A stretch of DNA of 64,000 bases, from the NCBI RefSeq assembly GCF_009389715.1, contig NC_052404.1, positions 7,524,745 to 7,588,744 of the forward strand, in the 5' to 3' direction. The position numbers and the translations under genes were made by a program. The notes under the pieces are model-generated. The model had not been told where the DNA came from and ran no database searches. It was given only the letters and a program-made list of their open reading frames with translations. Shown here one piece after another: positions 1 to 12,700 of this stretch. Position 1 is the first letter of the stretch, and every line of letters begins with the position of its first letter. This DNA is from Phoenix dactylifera (taxonomy: Eukaryota; Streptophyta; Magnoliopsida; Arecales; Arecaceae).

Positions 1-60
1 GAAATCAAAGGATGCATCAGAGGTAATGAAAGGCAAATTGAAAACACTTTGTACTTGAAT

Positions 61-133
<73 letters not shown>
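61..133. repeat. ATAC/AT microsatellite
   Basis: About six ATAC units run directly into some 25 AT dinucleotides. It probably lies in an intron or the 3' part of the poly(A) polymerase gene. Simple repeat, no coding role. Confidence 0.95.
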
Positions 134-134
<1 letters not shown>

Positions 135-732
135 CAAGACTAAAACAGAGCACAATTAAAAGTATAGAGAAGAATGAGAGAAAGGAAAGATGGTAGAGAA
201 CAGTAAAAAAAAAGAAAAAGAAAAAGGAAAAGGAACAATTTGATTAGATAGTTCTCCAAGTGTATGAGCACGCATTTGTGTGGGCAAGAGAAAGAGAGGG
301 AGAGAAGGGGGGAGAGCATCCACGTGCCAGATAGTGCAAGTACTGATGTGTTCATTGTATGAGCTTTAAGATACAAACAAAAATTTCAGAAACTATAATG
401 AAAAGCATAACCATTTAGCAGCTGAAGCATAATTTTAGAGGATGACACCTAAAGGAAACTCTTCTAGTTTAACTAAGAGCATCTAAGATTTTAACCACAG
501 CATGAACTGGAAGCCAGTTTCCACTCCCCATGCTCAAGGTGTAAGTCTCATTTTAAAAAAAAAATCCATATCATTTAAATTTATTATCATGAGCAGTCAT
601 GCCAACCTATCATACTTCCAAGTGCCTTTGATCAGAAGCAATCAAACACATCTCCAATAAAACGACCAGATAGTTTGAAGGAAATAGCAGTATATATGGC
701 ATTATTTTGAACATTGAAAAATAGAGGTCCAC
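134..732. other. Non-coding stretch left of the last visible PAP exon
   Basis: No exon of the poly(A) polymerase RNA-binding region is recognisable here on the minus strand. A short open stretch near 480-540 does not resemble the family. Most likely intron, with the 3' exons beyond the left edge of the window. Confidence 0.5.
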
Positions 733-3700
733 CTTGGTCATATTAAATCCCCGCTGAAACTCCTCCATGATTCTGCGAAAAGTGGATCTCGTAATATTAG
801 AATTGCAAAACTCAAATGGCCAACAAGGCATCATTATAGGCATGAGCAGGCGTAAATCAGGAGACTTGAATGGTATAGATCGGTCTTGCAAGATCACTGG
901 CATAGGCCAAGTCCAGTGCAAAAATGTGTCAAAGAAAATAGCTATGAGAACATTCAAGCTGGCATTCGGATGCCTCTGACAAACAAAAGCTGCAAGGACT
1001 GCCAAATGAATTCCTCCAAAGAAGCCAAGTAACTGCAAATAATATGAGAACCCAAGCATTTTGTTTCAGCATATACAAAGGCCTATTAAGATCGAGTAAC
1101 TAGAATATTTAACCAACATAAGCATCCAAACCACGGACATGAGAATAAACTCCACGCCTTCTAGCCCACAATTTAATGCACCGCAACATCGACTGGAAGT
1201 TCTGCATGGGAAATAAAATGAGAATGGAATTCAGAAGCAGAAATACATATAGCACAAATCAAGTGTTGACTACTTTCAACTGTTTCTGTTTCTTAGAGAC
1301 AAGGATACACAATAGTTGAACATCTGTTCAATAATACATAAATATTCTCGCCTCTGATGAGCTTCCGCCTTATAACGCCATGTACAAGGAACAAAAAATG
1401 CAAAATCTCAACCAGCAAACTTGCACAAAAGCACATGTTGTGCAATGATAAGAAACTTAAAGATGGAAATAAAATTAGTTCCCCACAATGCCAACAATGT
1501 AACTTGCTAGCAATCATCACATCAATCCCAAAGAACAGGTTTATAACTCAAAATGCAGAAAAAAACACAGAATGATAAGTTCAACTTGTAAACTCAAATG
1601 AGGTACAGTCACGTGAATATATATTGGCCTCTTGAAATTACTCAAGGTAGGGAGGCCACAAAAAGTTGTTCAATCAGTTTACCACCAATATTCCAATGCA
1701 ACATTGCCCAAATTCTGCACAAGCTAAATATACCCATAAAAAGGCACTGGACTGCAAATAAAGATACCAGGTACTGTGCTGGTGTTCTGTGGCTACTCAT
1801 CGTGACACCAATGTAGTAAATACACTTTGCCAAGAAAATTAGAAAAATAATATCCAATTATGCATTATGTGCAACTATAAGCCTCTCCTTCTACTTGCGA
1901 TCTATAGGCTGACACCAATGTAGTAAACACTTCGCCGAGAAAATAAGAAAAATAATATCCAATTATGCATTATGTGCAACTATAAGCCTCTCCTTCTACT
2001 TGCGATCTATAGGCTACTAATATGCATGTTGCAAAAACTGTAGACAATGTAAGTTGCATCATAATATCATATCAACAATTATTTCGAGATATGTTCATCA
2101 TGCCTGCCACATATCCAAAGATAGATGTGCTTTGGGGAAATAACCTTTCTGAAAATTTTTATTTCAAACCACAAAAGGGAGATTTTTTTTGTTACAGACA
2201 GGTTATGCACCAGCAAACTGTTTAATATCTAAGAAAGAGAAGCTTTAAGTTTAAGAAATGGATATTATACATACAAATCATTTTCAACTTTTGTATTCTT
2301 AATGAAAGTTATAACAGACAACAAAATGAATTATTATAACTTTTAAGAGACTACAGGTGCACAAAACTGACAATTGGTAACAATGCAAAAATACGTCCAA
2401 GATAACTTGCTACATCCCCATTTTCAATTTTAGTCATGCTCTGGTATCTTTTCAGAATTTTTTACTCATAACATTAAAAATTAATGACATGTGCATCATA
2501 ATTTATTAAAATCCCTCAAAAAATTCTTCATTAAACATTATTTATTGAACAGCAGATCCAGTTATGTAAGGAAAAGTTTTTTTAATATTGGCTTTTTATA
2601 GAAATTACTCAATGTTTCACTAAGAAATCACCATAAACTATTAGCTAGAAGCCATTAAAAATACCCCTACAACAACAACACTGTCGTGAGGAAATGGAAA
2701 CGCCAACCAATTAATACCACTGAATTTGATAGAACTAAATGCAATACCATATATGCTAATTGGGAGAGAGTCAAGAAACCATTTTGACACCTAGCAAGAT
2801 CAGAAGAATTCCAAACAAATTAAAATGCACTTACTGATGGAAAGAAAGACTACGCTCTTGGTAGTGATTTTACAGCAACGCAATACTGTACATTGACAGT
2901 ACTATAAACAGTACTAGATCTACAGTGAAAGGACATCTATTGGGGGGAAACTGAAGGTCGATGAAGAAGAAAGACAGAAAGCATCCCACTGGATAAAACA
3001 TAAAATACAGCCAACATAGATAGTTGGAAAAGAGCAATTTACTAGAAGCTTGGAAAGGAAGGATACACTGGGAGTTTCCAAAATTTCAACAAGGTGTTGA
3101 AGCAGACGAATAATGAATCACAATATTTGTCATTCACAGGAGGCTTGTAAAGAACATAAGGATACATTGACAGCTTACAAAATTTGCAGTAAACAGGAAT
3201 GTGCCCCACAAACACTAGGAAACAAATAGTATCACACAAAATAAAAGGGACTTAGAAAAAATAGTATCAAAGATGCATGATTCAGGCCAAAAGGAGTGAA
3301 AATCCTCCAGGTCAGTTAACTTACATTATCAAAGATGGACTAATTTAGCATTTTTCTTTATATAAATTAACAGAAATTAAGCAGTTTAGGCCTTTCAGTG
3401 GCCAGAACTCTTATTTAAGATGCCAGCCAATTTACAGCCACACTGACAATCAACTTGCAGCACTTTCTTTGATTAACAACCTCATATTGTCAATTTGTCT
3501 CATCATCCAGCAAGACCAGTATTCAATCAATAGTGTATGCAGACTTGGAGTTGCACTGATAACATTTGATATTTAACTCAGCAATAACATTTGATATTTT
3601 ACTTGATGAGCTGCAACAAAGCATCAGGAACAAGCCCAAGCCATTGCCATTTTTCAAAGCGCAAGAAATCAAAATGCTTGAGCAGACAACCACTTAAACA

Positions 3701-6700
3701 GTAGAAGCATATCAAAATATGTGCAATTAAACCCAACTTCCAAAAAAATACAGTTTCAACAAAAGAAATTTGACTAACTTTTAAAAAAAGATGAAAAGAG
3801 ATGCAGATAACATCACAGAAAACTTTTCCAGAAAATTATTACCATAGAGATACCTTCAAATTTGGCACTAGTTGAAGGATGCGTGTATTGACACGCACTC
3901 CAGATAGACTTCTCCAACTGGTTTCATCAGCTACCACTAAGGACTCATCAAAAATATCCACATCCTGAAATTTTTTTGGGCAAAATAATGAGTTCAGATT
4001 GTGGGAAAACAAAACAGAGCTTCATTTTGAAGGTCTTACATTTTGATATTCAGTTTTTATGATTCAATTTATTACTGATAAGAACACAGCTCAATCTGTC
4101 TAAGCTGTCATTTATTGTATGCCACAAGGTCTGCGGAAAGTATACATGATTTGATAATTTGTCATGAAGATGAACCCACATCTCAATCCACAAGCTGTCA
4201 TTTATTGCATGCCACAAGGACTATAGCAAGTACATGATTTGATAATTTATATTTATTTTGAATAAGAAACACAAATGAACTTTTTGGTTCTCACACCAAT
4301 TGATGTATACTAATCTTTGTAAAGTTAATCATTGAAGAAGTAGTGGTAGTATTACACACTACACAGCTTACAAGAAAATTAAATTTATCTTTTACATAAA
4401 GCTACATGACAAATTAATTTTTTGGCAAGGATCAAAGCTTGCATCATAAAAAGCTATTATACCATGACGATTTCAAAAACTTATGCTTTGTAGCACTGCT
4501 AACGTAGTAACCAATACACTGAATTTCTTTGTAGCACATATAGGAAATTACTAAATCCTCTATTGCCAAAAGAAAAAGAATATGAACGAGCATAACATAG
4601 ACAATTTCTGATATACAACCAAAAGGCACTATGAATCATATACACCATAGAATACGAATAATTTCAACAAATACAATAAAATTATAAGAATGATAGACAA
4701 AAAAGGATCTAGACAGTTATCCAAGGAACCATCAACTAAAGAAAACATAAACAATATATCACAAAAAATTATGAGGCAACGCATGAGACACTCACTTGAG
4801 GGACAGAGGTTGCTTGAAGCTGGGCATATGGAAAATCAATTGAAATCCCATTGAATTTAAAGCGCATTAGTGGAACCTTGGCACTCTTGACGCAGTGAAT
4901 TTCCGACACTTCTCGCCTGCTTTGGAGCATATTCTGTAGAACGATGAAAAAGTCCTCCTACAAAATAAATGCACACGCATTTCAAACGTAACATTGCTTT
5001 TCAGATAATTTCATGAGCAACAAGCAGATGGGCGAAGAGGAACTCACTTCCATTGTTGCAAAATAAGGACCAACACATAAAGCATCGATATCAGATTCAC
5101 ATCCATGAACCTGACACAGCACAAAATATTTTAGTTTGGCAATCCTAATTCATTAGAGACAAGAATCTAGCACATGTAAACATTAAATAAGAAATAAATA
5201 TGAGCTTCTGCAAATATAGTCAATAGCTGCAAAAGAATCTGAGGCAAACTGATTCCTGGCCCTTGGTTCAACCGCCATTTTCTGAATAATCCTTGGCCAA
5301 GTTTCATTTAATGGTTAAAGCTAACACGGCTTTTGTACACACTATTGACAGGCCCCAAACCAAAAAAAAAAAATGGCCATCAAAACCAAGGGCCAGAACG
5401 AAATGGCAGGTCAACAGGGACTTCTTGGGAAGTGAAGAACAAACTGAAGGGCAGGAATCAATTTCACCAACAAAATAGCTGGTACAAATGTATGTCATGA
5501 TTTAGAAGCAAAAATTGAATATTAGTTATAACCAACAAACATGTTTATATCTAAGTGAGAAATATTTCAATCGGCACAAGGTTCATAAACAACAAGTGAC
5601 TAATTGAAATAAAAAAATAAATAAAGTTGGTATTGGATTGAACCAAATATGATGAATTAAACCATTTCAACACTAGAGATTACCAAAAAAAAAATCATTT
5701 ATTACTAGACATTTCAAAAAAATATCATTCTGTGTCCATTCACCAATTACAAAAGGTTTCAATGGTCAAGTTTAAGATCAAATGCCCTACATCTCTAAGG
5801 AAAAGTACAGCCATACCTGAGACAATCATCAATTCAAAAGATTAACACACCAAGGGTCCAAGCACACTCATGACATGCATCACATGGAACAAATAGTAAT
5901 GATCAGATTATGGCATGGACCAACTAATCCAACAAGGCAATCTTTTTAATAGCTTTTTTTTGTTGAATGCCTCTCATGGGGTTTGTAATCATTACTAAAA
6001 AGCCGTAAGTTGTCAACATATCACACTAAGAAAATGGACTCCCCAACTGAACCAATATATGTATATACATACCAAGGTTCGCCGTATCGGTACCGGACCC
6101 CATACCAGTGCCACACTATCATGGTGTCGGCACGGTACGGTGCGTGGTGCCACCGGTACCGGTACCGGACCGATACAGTACGGTACACCGGTACCGTCTG
6201 GTACGGTACAGTACAGCATATCATGATACATGCACATTAATGCACATGCACAAACACCCACAGATGCATGCACACAGGTGACAGAGATTGATGGAATACT
6301 TTATCAGCAGATAATAAACCGGTAAACATTCCATCATGGCAAACATGGGGCAGTTAAGGTGCACAAATCTATCAAAATGACATGATATTTGCTGCACATT
6401 TGGAAACAAAGTAAAACTTAAGAAGACACCACACATCCATAGTATAGAAAAGCTGCTTCTGACACGAACAGAAAGAAATAGTTAGTTTTGCCTCAAAAAT
6501 GATAGAACAAGGACTGAATTCTCAAAACAAACTGTCAAAGGCAAGACCTGAACCTCCAATTACTCATCCTAAATGGATGAAATCACAAAATTCCTTACAA
6601 CAAAGACTACCAGAACTAGCTTTTTTACAGGCTTAGAAACAACTGGCAATTATAATAGAAAACTATTAGAATACGGGTGCAGAAAGTCTGCTGTGAAACA

Positions 6701-9700
6701 AAACAAGAAGATAATAGAACAATAATCTCCAAGGCATTGCTGGTTGCTAAATATTATTGCATCAAAAGGAAAAACAGATACAGAAATCATTATCATCCAT
6801 ATGAAATTTAGGATACAGATGACTTCTTATAGAATAAAAATGGAGTGATTTCTGGTTTGTTACAGCAAAATGTCAAGATAAAAATTACTTACTCCCAGAC
6901 CATATGAACCATATGCCAAAATTGTTGCACTTGTGCTGGCAACGACGTCCTTGTGGAGGCGACGTTGCCAAGCCACCTTCTTTATCCATGTCAAAACTAT
7001 CTGCATAATTATAACCATAGTTATACATCATTTGCAACATAATGGCTAAAAATATACATAAGGATGCTGATGAAAAAGATAAAAATAGTGCCTAGACAGA
7101 GATTGCTGATTTATAACACACAATATGGCATATAAACATTACTAAAAAAATGAAACATTATTTACCTTCATAAATAATCATGCTGATATATTAGTCATCC
7201 ATTATATCAAAAAATAAGTTATTCAATATATCAAAAAAAACTTAATTTATATAAAAAGAAGTGAGATTTATTTTATTTTAATTGTACAATTGTTGTGTAG
7301 GAGTAGAGAAATTGTGGTGACCAAGTGATGCAGCCACTATAACAGTGGATTACTTAGAGGAGGAAATGCACAAGAAAGGCTAGACTCTGACATAATTGAC
7401 CTCCTAGATACATGATTCTACACAGTATTTACTAAACTAGTGTAAATTTTAATTAATCATTGTAATACTGCTCATGACAACTTTCCAAAATCAGCATTCA
7501 AATTCCAATAATCCTGCTAATTGATGGAGACCATCAGCCCAAATTTCTTCCCAAATTCCATTATTCCGAGGGACAATGGAAATTCAAAAGTGCAAAGTTG
7601 TCATTCTAGAAATTTTTTTATTAATTTTGTAGGTCAAATAAATCCCTTAGGATTTCACAGGCATTTTAACATTGATTGTACTTTCTATTTTCGAGAAATT
7701 TAAGAGATTTGTAGCTTTTCTATTTCTGGTAAAGAAGTTTAGGGTTAGTCTGAGGAGATTTGTACTTAATTTCTCATTCATCATATGTTTTATGGATTAG
7801 TTTTTTCCACCCCTTCCAATATCGTCTCTGTACTTCTTTCTCTTCGACACGCAATCTCTGTTAGGGCTGCATCATCAAAGCTACAATTTGTCTATCACCT
7901 ACTCCTGATGTATTGCAACTAAATGTTGTCAAAAGTATTTAAAAATACAATGGAAGAACAAGGCTTAAAAATGCAGCTAGACAAACAAAACGTTCTAACG
8001 ATATATAGATATCCCAACATATCCTCACAGAAACCACTATAAGTGTTAGACCAACAATACAAGCTCAACAGTATCTTCTTTTGATGATGATGTATAAATT
8101 TCTAGCAATAACTTAATGCATAGAAAATTTCAATACAAGAATTATAAGGCACGGTCAAGAATATCAAATACTAAATTCCACATGAGGTGGCAACTAGAAA
8201 GCATGAGCATATGTAACAGCGTTCCCAAAACACACATAAGCGGGGAAGGACCAAAGTGAACTCAAATCATAGCCCATGTTAGGACAGGCTTGACTCCTAC
8301 ATGCATATGGCAAGTTGCTTATATTTGCAGGCCCATTAGAAACTAGGCCAAACTTAAGACAGCAATGGCCAATTGCACTCAATTACTGGTGCTAGTGTTT
8401 TACTAGCTGGGTAATAAAAGCTATGTCCATTATCTTATAAAGAGAATTCCCCGCCATTACAACTTATGTTCCAGTGAAGGGAAATCCCCATCATTGATTT
8501 ACCCAAGGTTTGAAATGTCAACTGACAACGATCTGACCAGTCCAAGATTGACCAAAATTTTTGGTTTCAGATAATTTCAACCAGTTCTGGCTAGTTTTCA
8601 TAGGTTTTAGCACAGTTTCAGTAGTTCAACCGAAACCAACCATACCCACTAATTTTTATTTATTCTGGTTTAACAAGTTAATATGGTTAAAGTTTCTAAA
8701 ATTGACTAATACTATTGAAATATACATTCATATAAGGCCTTGATTATCAAATTTGTGCTATTCTTGTTGAACTTTGCCATTGTGATGGGCGATATACATA
8801 TTGAAATAATAAAATAAATTATTTTCCTAATTATATGGGTTTCTTGCTTGCTTAGATGGATTATTTAAGAGAAATAGTATGAAACATGCTTATATGATTT
8901 TTCTTTTCTTTTTTGCTTAGATGGGTTCTTAACATGGGAAAATATTCCTAGATGAGTGTTCTCTTGCTTAGATGGAGATTGATTTTTTTTCTTGCTCAAA
9001 TGAGATTAAACGTAGAAATAGAATGAAATATATCTAGATGAGTTTTTCCTTAATTAGATGAATTATTGAAATGAAAAGGAATGAAATATATATAGGGAAA
9101 AATTAGTAAAAATACCAAAACACGAGTAAATAAGGGGAACCTTCAAAAAAATAGAGACAATGTAAGTAATGTATAAAAGTTAGGGAAACTGTAGGAAAAA
9201 AATTTCATTATATGGTGACTCGAAAATTTAGTATCCTAAAACTACCCAAACTACCAAGCTATGATCCTAAGTAGCTCAAATCCCAAAAAAATAATATAAA
9301 ATAAATTATCTAGATTTTATTATTTTTCTATTTTTGGGGGATCTTTCTAACATTTTTGACTAAGACTCCAAAACTCGGAGCAAAATTGTTGAAACTGCCA
9401 AAACCACCAAAATTGCCAAAACTGAAACTCTACTTAGATGAACAAAACCGAGTTTTAAAACCATGGATCTGTCGACCATTTCTAAGGACTACAAATTGTT
9501 CAGCTTAGGGCAACCAATGAGAAAAAAGTCTAAGATGACCAAAATATGGGAGTTCTGTATGCAACAATCTAATGGAAGTGCTTCAAACATCACACTAGTA
9601 AGATCCAACATGGGATGAATATAATATCAAAACATGTATGAGCTCATAGTTTAGAGTACGTAACTCATTAATCTTTCCTACAGTATGGAGAATATTCAAG

Positions 9701-12700
9701 GTGCTGATTTAAAGCCAACCATTGAGCAAATCTAGAGAATAGCAAATGATTGCAAGACTAACCTTATGATAACATTGCTGCTCTCATTAGTACAAACATC
9801 TATTATAAAATTCCATTCTACCTTATTATTCAGCTTTTCAAGAATTCTCTATAGCCCAAGTAATCCATGTTGCCACCATCAACTGAAAGCTCATAAGTTG
9901 CTCCTTTGCATGTAAAAATTTTCCAAAAAGACATTTTGACGCCTTCAGTTTCTCTTCTGAACATAGCCAAAAATTTTCAAACTTTCCCACTATGGTGATT
10001 CTTTACAACCATATTCTCTCTCCCTGATGACCTATACATCTTTGAAAGACTTGTGTTTTATCAACTTACCTTTAATCTATAACATATGACAAAACGAGAG
10101 TTTCAAATTTCAAAATATTCTTTATAGATTCTGTACGTCAAATTCATCGTTCAAAGAGCCCCTGAAAAAAGAGTACTTAGGAAACTTCACTAAAAGCATA
10201 TATCTTCAAAGAGTATAAAGGTAAAAATGCCTTAAAAACTTGTTCACTTTGAAAAAACTCCCGCCATGCTACATTACCGATCATTCTCTTCCATTGTTTA
10301 TACCATTGATGCACTTGTAGAAACGTAGCAATTGTTCAGAATGGCAGGCCTCACTAGATAAATTCCCTTTCCTTTGGGCAGCTTGATGCTACATGTGACC
10401 TCCTCAAGCCATAAAGCCATTTGCCATGAAGGTGGGCCCATGAAGATTGGGACAAATAAACCCACAGAAATGAGCCAATCTCATAAGCACAAAAGTTAGA
10501 CCAGGAGAAAACTTGAGCCCTTATTTGTCATTATATCCCACCATGTCCTTACCTTTTTCATTGTAAATTTATTTTATATATGATGGTCATCACTGTCGCA
10601 CAACTTACCAATTAAATATTTCCCTATTTGGCAAACTCAACGATTATTGGAATCCATGTAATGAGTAAATCGATCAAGTTCTAAATGCAGATATTTCGAA
10701 ACAATGGCAAACTCTTAAACCATTATTAGAATTACAATCACTGCATAGTCAGCCGCTAATTAAATATTTTTTGACATTAATAGCTGATGATCTAACAATC
10801 TTTATCAGGTGCAATAATGTAAAATACCAAAAAATAATAAATAATACCACAATATGCTCAAGACTCAAGTTGATTTAATGGAGATTTGACATAACTAAAT
10901 GCTCATCTTCTCCATGTTTATATTTTTGTTGTTATCACAAGATGATGCGTAAATACTGATCATTATTTGAATGCCAAATATATATTACATACAAGAAGGA
11001 CCAAAAAGTGAAATACCAGAAATTCTAAATATTATTGTCATCATTCTTTAAACCATGCTATTGACCAATCAAATCAATTTCCATTTCTTGTCAATATATC
11101 AAGCTTGGATGTCTATGTGATGCACAACCATCAGTCATGTTTGGAAAGGGGAAAAGAACAATGCATACATAGTAAGTTCTCCCTCCTAAGTCTCTCTCAA
11201 TGTTTATGATCAAGAGTCTTAACCTCGCTAGTTAGTTTATTTTAGTTTTATACACTGCTTTTTTATCATAAATATATTTTAATAATTTATATATAATTTC
11301 ATATGTTTTATCTTGCATAACATATTTTCTTCAATGTGCAATGCATGTGTCATTTTGATACTAACCTTTTATGGATATGATAAGAGAGGGGTAAGACTCA
11401 GAACCTTTTGGCTTTGTGATCACTTTAACATCATGTAACAAAAAGGTTATTGAATGAGATCATAAAACCAATTGAATGTCATTCAAGAAGCACTTTGGAA
11501 GTTCACCAAAAAATCATTCAACATCCTCTCTAGTTCAGACATCTCTCACAACTGCGTTGGGCTTATGATAGATGCTTGCCTTGATATCCAACCTAGATCC
11601 AATAGAAAAGGACAGGCAATTCATTGAGAGACATTTTCCCTTAATACCAAATTTCGTGGGGGGGGGGGGGGGGGGGGGCGCTAGATTGAGTTGGGTTAGA
11701 CTAGAGCCAAGTCGAAACCGGGTCAAAAAACTCTCAACCCTTACCCGATGCATTTATAATCGAGTTGGAACATGTAAACCCATACTCAACCCATTTATTC
11801 TATATAAACTCGTACCCACGTACCAACCCATTCATTCTATATAAACTCGTACCCACCTACCAACCCATTTAAGTTTTCACTCATATATATGACTAAGAAA
11901 TAAAACAAAACATGTTATGCAAAGATCACATATGACAAAGTCAAATTTAACTTCAAATATATCATTATAATAACAATGAACTTAGTATGTAAGTCAAACT
12001 AATTAAAGACAAAACTAGCAAAAATGCAATCCTGCATCCCAAAATCTCATGACCCACCACGTCCATCATTCTCTCTAACCTTTTTTGGTAGTGATTGGTT
12101 CCCAATTAAATCACCACGAGTGAGCCATTGAGTTTTGGGGCTAACCCAAACCCCCCATTTATAATTGGGTTAATCTTGAGTAGACCTGGAGTGGACCCAA
12201 CTTGAAATAAAAAAATAAAAAAAACTAGCATGAACTCATTTATCATGGGTGAATTCATGTTGGTTGGTAACAAAGGTCAGATTTTGCCACCCCTAAATAA
12301 TGCACTGATATTATACCACAGGCAAAGATCTTGTGCGAGGGAAATGAAGGGCTCAAATATTATGGATAAGGTACTAATGATATATAGATTTAGTATATTG
12401 CTATAAATATCATTGATATATAGGCTTAACACATTGCAGTTGACATCATTCTTACCCAAAAAGATTGAAAAAACAGAGTATCTGATGAAAAAAACAGTTG
12501 TGCACAAATAGTAGGAACTAGTATCTATTAATGTATTGAATTATTCAGTTAGCGGATAACCCATAGGTAAGATAAAAAAATGTTCGAAATCTCTGGGAGA
12601 ATTTATTGATCAACAATACAATTAAATATCTAATACTGTTTAAAGATCCTTCTAAGCCTTGCAGAATCAAGCATACTTGTAAAGTTACATCCTCTGATGA

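Noticed and set aside
480-540. Possible further PAP exon on the minus strand
   Set aside because: Frames there read nothing like the RNA-binding region of the family, and one of them stops early.
6010-6273. RYRYR-type open frames
   Set aside because: Products of the GGTACC word repeat, open in several frames on both strands at once.
11535-11844. Open frames across the G21 tract
   Set aside because: Poly-Gly and poly-Pro produced by the homopolymer; no family features.
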